A stretch of 64,000 nt of DNA, from NCBI RefSeq assembly GCF_000367945.1, contig NZ_KB849179.1:3267470-3331469 (forward strand), read 5' to 3'. A program made the position numbers and the translations under genes. Below, in pieces: positions 1 through 9,383 of this stretch (position 1 is its first letter; each line of letters begins with the position of its first letter). The stretch comes from Acinetobacter proteolyticus. Its GTDB lineage: Bacteria; Pseudomonadota; Gammaproteobacteria; Pseudomonadales; Moraxellaceae. Under the pieces are notes generated by a model. It was not told where the DNA came from. It saw only the letters and a program-made list of their open reading frames with translations, and searched no databases.

Positions 1-737
1 GCCACGTGGGTAAGATTCTTGGCTGACTTAGGATGTAAGCGAGATTCAGCTGCATCCAGATTAGGTACAGCCGCAGATGGGAGTACCTCTGCCTGTTCAA
101 TCTGTTTATTGATGCCGAGATTTTGATTGGCTTGTTCAGTTTTGGTTTTGATGGCCGCAGCACGTTGCCCTTTGGCTGGCGCCCATTCCAAAATTGGTAA
201 GGCACGCGCCACAGCGAGGGTCACGCGATCCGATAATTGTTCGCTTTTTACTGTATATTCAGGTGTAAAGTCACGATCAGTGGCATACACGCCAATCGGT
301 AAGGTTTGTGCTTGGAAAAAGCTAAATAAAGGGCGTAATTGATGTTCTAAGACCAGCGCATGACGGTCACTGCCACCTGAGGCCGCCAATAAAACAGGGA
401 CATCGACCAAAGCCGTCTGTTCAACAAAGTCGAAGAAGTGTTTAAATAAACCTGTAAATGAAGCACGATAAACTGGGGTGCCAACAATCAGTGCATCTGC
501 TGCTTCTACTGCTGCGAGATCATCTTGTACGCGTTGTGGCAATTGATTGCGGTAAATGGCTCCACCCAATAATGGCCCGATTTCACTGAGTTTGACAAAA
601 TGGACTTTGATATTGATCGCTTCTGAAAGCTCATCCAGAATCGCCTGAACCAGACCTTCAGTTTTTGACGGACTGTTTAAACCACCTGATACAGCGACAA
701 TATTGAGGGGAGTCGAGAGGGTATTGCGATTGGACAT
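1..737 (-). CDS. msuE: NADPH-dependent FMN reductase (MsuE/SsuE-like), 3' end outside window
   Basis: The minus strand is open from an ATG at 737 to the window edge (245 codons, no stop). The start reads MSNRNTLSTPLNIVAVSGG, a flavodoxin-fold beta strand with the phosphate-binding loop SGGLNSPSKT. It is followed by GTPVYRASFTGLFKHFFD, the flavin-binding segment typical of NADPH:FMN reductases that supply FMNH2 to alkanesulfonate monooxygenases. The product is predicted to be cytosolic. The known part is already longer than the ~186-residue Pseudomonas MsuE; the extra C-terminal part is Ala/Gln-rich and of unknown role. A monooxygenase partner would lie beyond position 1. The family is clear; the assignment to sulfonate metabolism is inferred. 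Confidence 0.8.
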   Translation of the reverse strand, partial: MSNRNTLSTPLNIVAVSGGLNSPSKTEGLVQAILDELSEAINIKVHFVKLSEIGPLLGGAIYRNQLPQRVQDDLAAVEAADALIVGTPVYRASFTGLFKHFFDFVEQTALVDVPVLLAASGGSDRHALVLEHQLRPLFSFFQAQTLPIGVYATDRDFTPEYTVKSEQLSDRVTLAVARALPILEWAPAKGQRAAAIKTKTEQANQNLGINKQIEQAEVLPSAAVPNLDAAESRLHPKSAKNLTHV

Positions 738-830
738 AATAACAGCCTAAAAGATCATTTCGAATTGCTATTTATTTATCTATAGCTCGACCTCGGCTGT
801 AAAATAAGGAAATGCTGCAAGCTTATCTTT

Positions 831-850
831 TTTATCGATATGTCGATAAA
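831..850. promoter_or_regulatory. 20-bp palindrome upstream of the FMN reductase gene
   Basis: Arms TTTATCGA (831-838) and TCGATAAA (843-850) are perfect inverted repeats around TATG, 94 bp upstream of the FMN reductase ATG. The placement suits a dimeric regulator's operator in the 350-bp divergent spacer (738-1087). Nothing else recognisable is seen in that spacer. No regulator is assigned. Confidence 0.35.
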
Positions 851-1087
851 TCAGCAGAGTCTTTAAATTCTATGCAGGTAATTTGATGTTTCTACTTAAG
901 TTTTTTTTAACTGTCTTTGCTAAAGCGTGAGCTGTGATGGGTTATATCAATATTTGATTTATTTTGCGGGAAAAAGAAATAAATCCATGCTTGCGCTTGA
1001 CCTAGCCTTGAATTGAAAATAGGCTTAGGCAGATTGAATTTAAATAAACAACGTACAGTGACGTACTTGCAGATAGCTTAAGCGCTT

Positions 1088-1738
1088 ATGAATATTTTAA
1101 TTGTAGACGACCATCCTTTATTTAGACATGCTTTGATTCAAGCGGTTCGTTATAGTTTGCCACAAGCGCAAATTCAGGAAACAGCCGATGTTGATGAGTT
1201 TTATGCACGTTTAGAGCATGGCGCAGAGCCTGATCTAGTGTTGCTGGACCTAAATCTTCCAGGCGCATCAGGTTTCTCTGCCTTGGTATATGTGCGCGCA
1301 CAATATCCTGCAATTCCAATTATTGTGGTCTCGGCACATGAAGAAGTTTCAATTATTCAACGTGCGATTGCGCATGGTGCAATGGGCTATATTCCAAAAT
1401 CTTCACATCCAAGCCATATTGGGGAAGCGATTAAGCATGTTTTGGAAGGTGAGATTTGGTTACCACCGAACTTACCGACCCATGCAGGCTTTGATCCGCG
1501 TGCAGCAGATGAAACCGCTTTAGCCGAACGTTTACAATCACTCACGCCACAGCAGTTCCGTGTATTGATGATGGTGGCAGAAGGTTTATTGAATAAACAA
1601 ATTGCGTATGAATTAGAAGTTTCAGAAGCCACAATCAAAGCACATGTCACCGCAATTTTTCGCAAGTTAGGGGTGCAAAATCGGACCCAAGCGGTCTTGG
1701 CAATTAGTGCTTTAAATATTGAAGATAAGAAGATGTAA
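1088..1738 (+). CDS. NarL/FixJ-family response regulator
   Basis: This is a 216-residue two-domain response regulator. The receiver domain (about 1-120) has acidic residues D8-D9, the phospho-acceptor D54 in LLDLNLPG, S82 and K104 in IPKSS. A LuxR-type helix-turn-helix follows (about 148-210, from LTPQQFRVLMMVAEGLLNKQIA). It should bind DNA when phosphorylated. No histidine kinase lies beside it in the window, so the signal and targets are unknown. The gene is monocistronic, ends at a strong terminator, and is convergent with omp33-36. Confidence 0.9.
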   Translation: MNILIVDDHPLFRHALIQAVRYSLPQAQIQETADVDEFYARLEHGAEPDLVLLDLNLPGASGFSALVYVRAQYPAIPIIVVSAHEEVSIIQRAIAHGAMGYIPKSSHPSHIGEAIKHVLEGEIWLPPNLPTHAGFDPRAADETALAERLQSLTPQQFRVLMMVAEGLLNKQIAYELEVSEATIKAHVTAIFRKLGVQNRTQAVLAISALNIEDKKM

Positions 1739-1783
1739 GAGATTGAATGACAAATTCGATTTTTAATTTTAATGAAGATCAGA

Positions 1784-1820
1784 AAACAAAAAACCAGTTC
1801 ATCAGAACTGGTTTTTTGTT
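1784..1820. terminator. Bidirectional Rho-independent terminator
   Basis: The stem AAACCAGTTC / GAACTGGTTT around an ATCA loop has A-runs on the left and T-runs on the right. It can therefore stop both the response-regulator transcript and omp33-36 coming from the other side. Confidence 0.85.
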
Positions 1821-1857
1821 TTGAATTAGATGTTCTGTATAGAACCTAAATCCAATA

Positions 1858-2757
1858 TTAGAAACGGAACTTCGCGTTTAAGCCAACAGTTTGCGTATCT
1901 ACGTTTGCATGTACTGCATTCGCGTTTACATATGTTGCACCTACAGCAATTGCTGGAGTGATGAAGTAGTTGACATTCGCGCCCCAAGCAGATTTGATTG
2001 GAGAGAAGTTGTCTTCATTTAATGGGTTTGAGCTGAAGTTAGCTTCTGCATATGAAGCACCAACGCTTAATTTAGGAGTTACATATACGTCAGTTTTCAA
2101 TTCGTATGCTTGGAAGTCACCGTAAACAAGACCAGCTTCAAAACCTACAGCCATGTTTGTACCATCGATGTTACCTACGTATTTAGTACGCGCAGTGATC
2201 GCATCTTGGTCTTCACCAATAACTAATGGTTGAGCTACTGATTTAGCAATACCATTTGAAAGAACGCTGTTTGCGTCTAAAGCAAATTGGTCAGCGATGT
2301 TCGTATAACCAACAGCAACCAAGAAGTTAGGAGTAAGCATAGTACCGACTTCTAATGCGAAACGGTCACCATTGTCTTTTTCGCCTTCAGACTTAGTTTG
2401 TGAATGGCTGTATGCAGCACTTGTATACACAGGTAAGTAAGGAGTTGGAAGGTAAGCTTCACCTTTTGCACCGAAAGAGTTGTTCTTCACAGTTGCAACT
2501 TCATCACCGCTTAATTCTGCAAAGCTATAAGCTACAGAAACATTAGATGCTTGGTTTAAGAATGCAGCTTCAGCTAAAGGACCTTTAGAAGCATCTACAT
2601 TTTTGAAGTAGTAAGTACCTTGAGCCGCACCAGTGAAGTCTTTGTCATTGTTGCTTTTTGCATCGATGAATTCAGATTGACCTTGAACTTCGAATTGGTA
2701 TGCATGAGCGCCGGTCATGGCTAAAACTAAAGCAGTGGCTAAACCGAGTTTTTTCAT
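1858..2757 (-). CDS. omp33-36: Outer membrane porin Omp33-36
   Basis: The protein starts MKKLGLATALVLAMTGAHA, a signal peptide with cleavage at AHA-YQ. It continues with the Acinetobacter Omp33-36 signatures YQFEVQGQSE, GPLAEAAFLNQASNVSVAY, KGEAYLPTPYLPVY and ARTKYVGNIDGTNMA, ending in ...LNAKFRF with a terminal Phe as expected for an outer-membrane beta barrel. The length of 299 residues fits the family. I place the start at the ATG at 2757; an in-frame upstream start would add 15 residues before a good signal peptide. In A. baumannii, Omp33-36 is a water channel whose loss is linked to carbapenem resistance, and it also acts as a cytotoxin. Those roles are known for the family, not shown here. 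Confidence 0.93.
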   Translation of the reverse strand: MKKLGLATALVLAMTGAHAYQFEVQGQSEFIDAKSNNDKDFTGAAQGTYYFKNVDASKGPLAEAAFLNQASNVSVAYSFAELSGDEVATVKNNSFGAKGEAYLPTPYLPVYTSAAYSHSQTKSEGEKDNGDRFALEVGTMLTPNFLVAVGYTNIADQFALDANSVLSNGIAKSVAQPLVIGEDQDAITARTKYVGNIDGTNMAVGFEAGLVYGDFQAYELKTDVYVTPKLSVGASYAEANFSSNPLNEDNFSPIKSAWGANVNYFITPAIAVGATYVNANAVHANVDTQTVGLNAKFRF

Positions 2758-3485
2758 AATGATTTCCAGCTTTAAAACAAGAAAGAGAAAAGTTGGAGCC
2801 ATTGTATTGTAACAAAGTATGAAGTCAATGTAATAAATTTGAGCTTCCGATAAACGAACAAATGCTGATCAAGTGGTGTATGAAAAATGAACAACTAAGA
2901 AAAACATTGTCAACCTTTTATAAAATATATATCTAACAAATAGATAAGTTTATTTTTTAACAAGATAAGCGATGTCATAATAATGTCATCCACAGATATT
3001 TTAATTGGTTTATCCAATCATTGTGATCGATTTTTTCATTTAAGTTGTTCTTGTTATTGTCATAATTTTGACAATAAAAGTGTGCATTAAAATATTATTC
3101 TACTATTTTTTTGCGACTTACTTTGCATAATTTCATGTTATGGGCTGCGAAATAATATAAACCAAAAACGTCGAATAAATCTGATTTTTAATGATCAATC
3201 AACAAAATCGATTGTAACAATAAACCCGATCTATTTAATCAACTTTACTTTATGAGAGCTAATTCACATAATACAAAGCAAGGGATATCTAATTTGCATT
3301 TAAATATCTCATAACATTTTCTTTTGAGTTTTTTGATGTTTTTACATCATTGTTTTACTAGCTCGGCTTTCCCCAAGGCTGAGCTTTTTTTTGTCTGTTT
3401 TTTACAAAGCATTGATGAAAATAACACTACAGAAGAGCCGTGATAAAACAATTATAGTAGTCGATTATTCTACTTTTCCAGCTTT
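2758..3485. other. Long AT-rich intergenic region with orphan terminator
   Basis: The 728 bp between the divergent omp33-36 and blaOXA genes hold no supported protein gene. They should contain both promoters. A strong plus-strand terminator at 3360-3392 has no annotated gene upstream of it, which suggests a small RNA or an untranslated transcript starting somewhere in 2900-3300. Confidence 0.5.
3360..3392 (+). terminator. Orphan Rho-independent terminator (possible sRNA end)
   Basis: An 11-bp stem from AGCTCGGCTT to AAGGCTGAGCT closes on a CCCC loop and is followed by eight T residues. The nearest plus-strand coding gene upstream ends at 1738, so the terminated transcript is unidentified. 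Confidence 0.75.
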
Positions 3486-4328
3486 ATGATCATGTCGAAA
3501 AAATTAACATGTCTGGCCCTGTTTACAGCCATCTTTTTTGCGATTCCCATGGCCGCTTGTCAAAGTTTTAGTCAACAAAAGCAACAGCTTTCGACACAGA
3601 AAAATGAACAGCAACAGATTTCAAGCTTATTTCAGAGTGCCCAAACCAGTGGTGTTTTGGTGATTTATGATGGCAAGAAAATTCAAAGCTATGGCAATGA
3701 TCTTGATCGTGCAGAACAGCGCTATATTCCTGCCTCAACCTTTAAAATGCTAAATGCCTTGATTGGTATACAACATCATAAGACCACACCAGATGAAGTG
3801 TTTAAATGGGATGGCAAAAAGCGGGCATTCAGCAGTTGGGAAAAAGATTTAACCTTAGCTGAAGCGATGCAGGCATCGGCGGTACCTGTGTATCAGGAAC
3901 TAGCAAGACGTATTGGCTTGGAGTTAATGACCCGTGAAGTGAAGCGTGTGGGTTATGGCAATAAAAATATTGGGACACAAGTTGATAATTTCTGGTTAGT
4001 TGGCCCATTAAAAATCACCCCCGTAGAAGAAGTTCGCTTTGCCTATGCGTTGGCAAAACAGAAATTGCCATTTGACCAGCCAACACAGCAACAAGTCAAA
4101 GCGATGTTATTGGTGGATCAGATTCAGGGAACTAAAATCTATGCAAAAAGTGGTTGGGGCATGGATGTTAGCCCGCAAGTGGGATGGTGGACAGGCTGGA
4201 TTGAACAGCCAAATGGTAAGATCACAGCCTTCTCACTGAATATGCAAATGAGCCAGCCTGAGCATGCAGATGCACGTAAAGCGATTGTGTATCAAGCCTT
4301 GCAACAGTTGGGATTGTTAGCCCATTAA
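3486..4328 (+). CDS. blaOXA: Class D beta-lactamase, Acinetobacter intrinsic OXA type
   Basis: This 280-residue serine beta-lactamase has all class D motifs: the active-site S84 and K87 in STFK, S131-A-V133, Y157-G-N159 and K221-S-G223. The segments KRVGYGN, IGTQVDNFWLVGPLKITP and KIYAKSGWGMDV are those of chromosomal Acinetobacter OXA enzymes (OXA-51/134/211/214/228 groups), many of which hydrolyse carbapenems weakly. The N-terminus is a secretion signal ending MAAC, a possible lipobox at C25, so the mature enzyme may be lipid-anchored in the periplasm. ATG 3486 and ATG 3492 are both possible starts. No insertion sequence with an outward promoter lies upstream, so high expression is not indicated. 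The exact OXA number cannot be assigned by eye. Confidence 0.93.
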   Translation: MIMSKKLTCLALFTAIFFAIPMAACQSFSQQKQQLSTQKNEQQQISSLFQSAQTSGVLVIYDGKKIQSYGNDLDRAEQRYIPASTFKMLNALIGIQHHKTTPDEVFKWDGKKRAFSSWEKDLTLAEAMQASAVPVYQELARRIGLELMTREVKRVGYGNKNIGTQVDNFWLVGPLKITPVEEVRFAYALAKQKLPFDQPTQQQVKAMLLVDQIQGTKIYAKSGWGMDVSPQVGWWTGWIEQPNGKITAFSLNMQMSQPEHADARKAIVYQALQQLGLLAH

Positions 4329-4333
4329 ATACG

Positions 4334-4366
4334 CAAAAAAAGACCCAGCTTTTGGGGAAAGCTGGG
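4334..4366 (-). terminator. Rho-independent terminator for the porin/kynurenine operon
   Basis: The stem CCCAGCTTT / AAAGCTGGG has a T-run only when read on the minus strand (A-run at 4335-4341). It therefore serves minus-strand transcripts arriving from the porin gene, whose stop lies about 310 bp upstream. The rest of the 346-bp gap shows nothing recognisable. Confidence 0.65.
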
Positions 4367-4674
4367 CTGAGAAAGGATGTTTAGCTTAGGGGAGAAAACA
4401 TCCTAGAGGGTTAGCGGTTTAAATTCTGCAAATCTCTGTATGCTTAAATTATCTCCTTTGAAAATTAATTTGTAAAATTGATAATTTTTATACTTTGAAT
4501 AGTTTTTTTCGATTTTTAAATGCATTCAAGCATGGAAAAGCAAGCGCTGAACCCAAGTGAAATATGATTGATATTATTTAAACTAGAAGTTTAGTGGCAA
4601 AGCGTTTAGATCCCTTGGCGCGTGTACTTGAGACTCAAAACGTTTTGCCCATATGAGTGCATTAAATTTCGGAA

Positions 4675-5835
4675 TTACCACTCGTAGCGTAAGCGAAATA
4701 AATGCATGTCAGGGGTATGGTTGCTGTCTTGGGTATACAGGCGTTCATAATCAAAGCCAAAACCGCGATTGAAACGGATTGCCACGCCAATGCCATGGTC
4801 GCGTCGAGAGAAATCATAGCCGCTCCGATATGTTAAATAATTCCCCATCAGATAAGGTTGGAGGTATTTCATACCATGATGGTCAAGCTCGACATGATAG
4901 CCTGCATAATATTCAAGCCCATACGCTTCAGTGTCTAACAGGTTTTCAACTGATTGGGTGGAGGCTTGATTGAATGCATCAAAATTAGGCAATAGATTTT
5001 TATACCAGCCTGCACCTGTACTGAGCATCCATGTCCCATCAAAATAGAATAGGGCTGTCGCAAGCATGTCTTGTGAGAGCTTAGATGTTGCATGATCAGA
5101 TTGCAGCTGAGCTTTGTTGTGTTTCCATGAAATTGCCCAGTTTAAGTTTTTATTTAAGTGAATATCGACAGCGGCTTCTTGCCCCGCTTTACGTTGATAA
5201 CGGAGCTGATTCAGGCTGATGCGATCCTCAAATAAATAAGCTGCATAAAAATCAATATTTTTCGTTTTCTTCTCATATCTTAAAGTATTACTGGCTGCTT
5301 GAGTCCCATCGAAATAAGCAAAAGGGCTCCATGTTTGAGGTTGTGCCAGTGTACTGTAGTCCCAAAGATCGGTTTTACTCCCGACCACATCGTAATACAG
5401 ACTATAAATTTTTCCATATTTTAAAGTGCCATAGCGATGGCTCGAGATTCCCGCATAGGCTTGCTCTGTGGTCAGACGCTCATCATTGTTTTGATAATGC
5501 CCATCCCAATCTAAAATTTTGGCTGGATTAATAAAATTCTGATAACCCGTAACCAAATGCAGATCATCATTGATTTTATAGTCGGTATTGAGATAGATCC
5601 TGCTGGTTGAGCTATAGCCATTACGACGATATTTCTGTGCTGCATTGGATGGCTGATACTGATCGAAATTCAGGGCTTGCAATCTGAGACTACCAGCACT
5701 GGTCAGTTTAAAGTTGTCCTGTGCAGTGAAAATCTGATCTTGATTGATCAATTCAATCTGTGCAAATGCCGAAGAACAGAGTGCAAAACTCAGGGCAATA
5801 AAAACCCGATGGTATTGAAGTTTGAACTTAACCAT
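4675..5835 (-). CDS. Outer membrane porin of the kynurenine operon
   Basis: The 386-residue protein has a signal peptide ending SSAFA-QIEL. It is made of alternating amphipathic segments rich in Tyr and Asn, such as YRRNGYSSTSRIYLNTDYKI and RYGTLKYGKIYSLYYDVVG, and ends in aromatic Trp (LFRLRYEW) as in trimeric Gram-negative porins. It lies only 24 bp downstream of the formamidase-like gene on the same strand, so it is probably the last gene of the kynurenine operon and admits a substrate of that pathway. The specificity is inferred from context only. Confidence 0.75.
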   Translation of the reverse strand: MVKFKLQYHRVFIALSFALCSSAFAQIELINQDQIFTAQDNFKLTSAGSLRLQALNFDQYQPSNAAQKYRRNGYSSTSRIYLNTDYKINDDLHLVTGYQNFINPAKILDWDGHYQNNDERLTTEQAYAGISSHRYGTLKYGKIYSLYYDVVGSKTDLWDYSTLAQPQTWSPFAYFDGTQAASNTLRYEKKTKNIDFYAAYLFEDRISLNQLRYQRKAGQEAAVDIHLNKNLNWAISWKHNKAQLQSDHATSKLSQDMLATALFYFDGTWMLSTGAGWYKNLLPNFDAFNQASTQSVENLLDTEAYGLEYYAGYHVELDHHGMKYLQPYLMGNYLTYRSGYDFSRRDHGIGVAIRFNRGFGFDYERLYTQDSNHTPDMHLFRLRYEW

Positions 5836-5859
5836 TTTTAAATACGTCCATGTATAGAT

Positions 5860-6615
5860 TTAAGTGTGAGTGGTTAATCTCCGATGAAAATATTCATCTA
5901 AGATGTTGTAATGATGCGTGTTATCCATTAGCTGGAAGGAGACAAAGTCTGGGTCGATGGCTTTCCTTCGATGAAAGTACGACTGACTTTGCCCGATCAA
6001 CTCATCGAGCTCTTGTGCGCCACAGAAAATGGCATAGGGCTTTTGGACAGTGGCCTCGATCAGGAGGGGACTATATTGTCGAATCTCGTGTTCCGAGAGA
6101 TTCAAGGCTGTATTTAAATGGGTCTGCTGAATGGGCGCGAGATCATAAATACCACTCAATAAAACGGCTTCACTTACAGCAGGATGCTTGAGCATTAGTG
6201 CAGATAAATGAGCCCCCGCAGAATGCCCAACCAACATAATCTCTTGAGTGCTCCATGCTTGTTGTTGGATAAAATCAAGTGCTTTTTGGATTTGCTGGAC
6301 GATTTCACCCATGCTGCGTTGCGGGGCCAAGTCATATTCAAGTAAGACACATTGCATATTGTTGGCAACAACATCCGTGGCGATAAAGGCAAAATCGGAT
6401 TTATTACACCATTGCCAATAGCCACCATGCACAAACACGACAGTTTTGCGCGCCTGTGCTAAAGGAAAGAGATCTAAGCACGATCGAGCTGTCGCCGCAT
6501 AGGCAATATTCTGAATACAGGAATGTTGCTGATAACTCAATAGGCTACGCTGTTGAAACGCCATCAGAATATCCTGCTCATTTGCAACTGTTCGAGAATT
6601 ATCATAAAGCTTCAT
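5860..6615 (-). CDS. Alpha/beta hydrolase, probable kynurenine formamidase
   Basis: This 251-residue alpha/beta hydrolase has the oxyanion motif HGGYW (63-67), characteristic of arylformamidase-like esterases, and the nucleophile elbow GHSAG with S132. D and H candidates for the triad lie near the C-terminus (QELDEL and NTHHYN). It is 7 bp downstream of the permease gene and in one run with kynureninase, which supports hydrolysis of N-formylkynurenine to kynurenine. The metal-dependent KynB is a different family, so I leave the symbol empty. The fold is certain; the substrate is inferred. Confidence 0.78.
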   Translation of the reverse strand: MKLYDNSRTVANEQDILMAFQQRSLLSYQQHSCIQNIAYAATARSCLDLFPLAQARKTVVFVHGGYWQWCNKSDFAFIATDVVANNMQCVLLEYDLAPQRSMGEIVQQIQKALDFIQQQAWSTQEIMLVGHSAGAHLSALMLKHPAVSEAVLLSGIYDLAPIQQTHLNTALNLSEHEIRQYSPLLIEATVQKPYAIFCGAQELDELIGQSQSYFHRRKAIDPDFVSFQLMDNTHHYNILDEYFHRRLTTHT

Positions 6616-6622
6616 AGCGTAT

Positions 6623-8029
6623 TTACTCAGAAGCTTCTGTGTTTGTGCTTAAATCGAGCTTTGCCGAGCTGCGTTTTAGCATATAAAAAACGATTAACAG
6701 CACAATAAAGGGAATGCCAAACTGTAGGGTGGATTTAAATTCGGCAGTGAACCAGGTGGTGAGGGTAATGCTCAGAATACTGAATAAACCAAACAGTGAA
6801 ATGAACTGACTTGCTGGGATTCTGTATTTTAATCCAATACCATTTTTCGCAATATGCCGTCTAAAACAGATATGGGTCACAAAGATGCTGCCCCAAGTAA
6901 ATAGTGCGCCGAACATGGATAAGGCAATCATGATGGGAAAGGCCGATTCAGGATTGATGGTATAGACCACGCTTGCAACAGCAATCCCCATCGCAGATAA
7001 AAACAGCGCATTGATGGGCACGCCATTGGGGCGGATTTTACCGAAGATCTGAGGAGCATCACCTGCCCGTGACAAGCTAAATAGCATTCGGGTTGAAATA
7101 TACAACATGCTATTCATGGCAGAGAGGGCCGCGACAATCACGATGAAATTGAGAATACTATCTGCATATGGAATACCGACAATTTTCATCACGGTCACAA
7201 AGGGGCTGCTGGCATCTTTGCCAATCAGTTCTGTCCATGGAACCAGTGCTACAATTAAGGACAAGGACAGTAAATAGAATAAAATCAGACGTATTGCGGT
7301 ACTCTTAAAGGCGTATTTGACCGCTTTTTCTGGATTCGATGCTTCACCTGCAGCAACGGCAATCATTTCAATACTTAAATAACTGAAAATCGAAATAATC
7401 ACCCCAATCCAGACGCCACTGAATCCATTGGGAAAGAAGCCACCGTGTCCAATTAGATTAGTCAGCACATGATGACTTTGCTGATTGTTTTGAGTCAGAA
7501 TACCGATTGCCAACAGAATAAACACGATAATCGCAAAGATTTTAATGGTGGAGAACCAGTATTCCACCAGTCCAAATGCTTTGACGCTATAGGCATTCAC
7601 TGCAAGCAAAGTACCTGAAAAAAACACGATCCAGATCCATGCGGGCAGATCGGGAAACCACATTTTCATATAGTCTGCGACGGCAGTGATTTCGGTTCCA
7701 ACCGCCAGCACGATACAGGCCCAATAACTGTAGCGTACCAAGAAACCCGCCAAGGGGCTGATATAATGTTCAGCATAGGCGCCAAATGAGCCTGAAGTCG
7801 GGTGTTGTACGGTCATTTCGGCGAGACATGTCATCAGCGCAAAGGCAATTAGCCCGCCAATGGCATAACTCAAAATGACCGCAGGGCCAGCAAAGCTCAT
7901 CGCAAATTTGCTCCCCATAAACAGCCCTGTTCCAATTGCGCCACCAATCGCAATCATTGCCATTTGTTTGGCGGATAATTTCTTATGTAGCCCTGCTTCA
8001 CGTGCTTGAATCTTGTCAAAATTATTCAT
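6623..8029 (-). CDS. APC/AAT-family amino acid permease
   Basis: The 468-residue protein has about 12 membrane segments and the family start motif GGAIGTGLFMGS (about 30-41), with LAEMTVQHPTSGSFGAYAEHYI after it, as in AnsP/GabP/AroP-type permeases. It belongs to the inner membrane and imports an amino acid with protons. Position between kynU and the formamidase suggests tryptophan or kynurenine as substrate; that is inference from the operon. Confidence 0.85.
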   Translation of the reverse strand: MNNFDKIQAREAGLHKKLSAKQMAMIAIGGAIGTGLFMGSKFAMSFAGPAVILSYAIGGLIAFALMTCLAEMTVQHPTSGSFGAYAEHYISPLAGFLVRYSYWACIVLAVGTEITAVADYMKMWFPDLPAWIWIVFFSGTLLAVNAYSVKAFGLVEYWFSTIKIFAIIVFILLAIGILTQNNQQSHHVLTNLIGHGGFFPNGFSGVWIGVIISIFSYLSIEMIAVAAGEASNPEKAVKYAFKSTAIRLILFYLLSLSLIVALVPWTELIGKDASSPFVTVMKIVGIPYADSILNFIVIVAALSAMNSMLYISTRMLFSLSRAGDAPQIFGKIRPNGVPINALFLSAMGIAVASVVYTINPESAFPIMIALSMFGALFTWGSIFVTHICFRRHIAKNGIGLKYRIPASQFISLFGLFSILSITLTTWFTAEFKSTLQFGIPFIVLLIVFYMLKRSSAKLDLSTNTEASE

Positions 8030-8069
8030 CGGCCTCTCCTAGCCATAAGCTCAATCTGAACGTGACAAC

Positions 8070-9332
8070 TTAGGTCACTTCACCCCGTACCAGATAGCTT
8101 TGATTGTTCCATTCTTGATGCTGCATGATGGCTTTGAGATGTTGCACCGCATTCCAGATATCTTCAAATCCAAGATACAACGGGGTAATGCCAAAGCGTA
8201 AGACCTCAGGTTCACGATAGTCTCCGATCACCCCACGAGCGATCAGTGCCTGAATAATTTCATAGCCATGCGGATGTTGATAGCTGACATGGCTGCCGCG
8301 ATATTGATGCTCTTTTGGTGTGATTAGCTCAAAACCATATTCGGCACATTCCTGATCAACCAGTGCAATAAATAGATCGGTTAATTTAAGCGATTTTTCA
8401 CGAATTTTCTGCATGTTGGCTTTCAGGAAAATATCCACCCCACATTCGATCAGACTCATGGAAATAATTGGCTGAGTACCACACAGATAACGGCGAATAT
8501 TGTTGGCTGGTTGATAATGCTGAGCCATGGCAAAGGGTTTTTGATGTCCCCACCAGCCAGAAAGTGGTTGCCAGAACTGATCTCGATGTTTGGGATTGAC
8601 CCAGAGCAGCGCAGGCGAGCCAGGACCACCATTGAGATATTTATAGGTACAACCAATGGCAAAATCACTGTTCGTTTGATTGAGATCCATTGGCACAGCG
8701 CCAACAGAGTGGCATAAATCCCAGATGATTAAGGCATTACTGGCATGGATTTGCTGGTTAATCGCGTTCATATCATAGAAATAACCAGTGCGATAATTGA
8801 CATGCGACAGCACCACAACGGCGACCTCAGTCGTTAAAATTTCGCTTAAACCTGCGACACCCTCAATCAATTCGACCTGATAGCCTTGATTGATCAAGTC
8901 AATGAAGCCTTCGATAATATAAATATCGGTGGGGAAAGCGTCTTTTTCCGCGACAATGATTTTACGTTGCGGATGCTTCTCGGCTTGAATTTTGACTGCA
9001 GCGGATAGCACTTTAAATAAATTTAAGGTGGTTGAATCAGAAATTACGGTTTCGCCAGTATTGGCGCCGATCAGTTGTCCGACTTTATCACCTAGACGGG
9101 TCGGTAAGCCCCACCAATCTGCTTTATTCCAACTGTTAATGAGATCTTCACCCCATTCTTGTTGGATAATATGCTGTGCATAATTTAAAGATTTCTTCGG
9201 TCTTGCGCCTAAAGAGTTACCGTCTAGATAAATCAGATTATTAGGCAAGGCAAATTCATTTTTAAATGTGCTGAGCTCGTCTTGTTTATCCCAATAAAGG
9301 CATTGTTCTTGTGTCACCATATTGAATTGCAT
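8070..9332 (-). CDS. kynU: Kynureninase
   Basis: This 420-residue PLP enzyme cleaves kynurenine to anthranilate and alanine. Visible family features are YLDGNSLGARPK (35-46), ISDSTTLNLFKVL near 97-109, the cofactor-contacting DLCHSVGAVP (205-214), and the PLP lysine K231 in TYKYLNGGPGSP. The length matches bacterial KynU. It is the first gene of the minus-strand operon kynU-permease-hydrolase-porin. Divergent from it lies an Lrp/AsnC gene, the usual arrangement for KynR control. No tryptophan dioxygenase (kynA) is present in this window, so the cell may take up kynurenine directly or carry kynA elsewhere. Confidence 0.94.
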   Translation of the reverse strand: MQFNMVTQEQCLYWDKQDELSTFKNEFALPNNLIYLDGNSLGARPKKSLNYAQHIIQQEWGEDLINSWNKADWWGLPTRLGDKVGQLIGANTGETVISDSTTLNLFKVLSAAVKIQAEKHPQRKIIVAEKDAFPTDIYIIEGFIDLINQGYQVELIEGVAGLSEILTTEVAVVVLSHVNYRTGYFYDMNAINQQIHASNALIIWDLCHSVGAVPMDLNQTNSDFAIGCTYKYLNGGPGSPALLWVNPKHRDQFWQPLSGWWGHQKPFAMAQHYQPANNIRRYLCGTQPIISMSLIECGVDIFLKANMQKIREKSLKLTDLFIALVDQECAEYGFELITPKEHQYRGSHVSYQHPHGYEIIQALIARGVIGDYREPEVLRFGITPLYLGFEDIWNAVQHLKAIMQHQEWNNQSYLVRGEVT

Positions 9333-9383
9333 CCCTATATTTATTGAATTCCACTGTTAAATTTTATCACTGCATTTTTTGTT

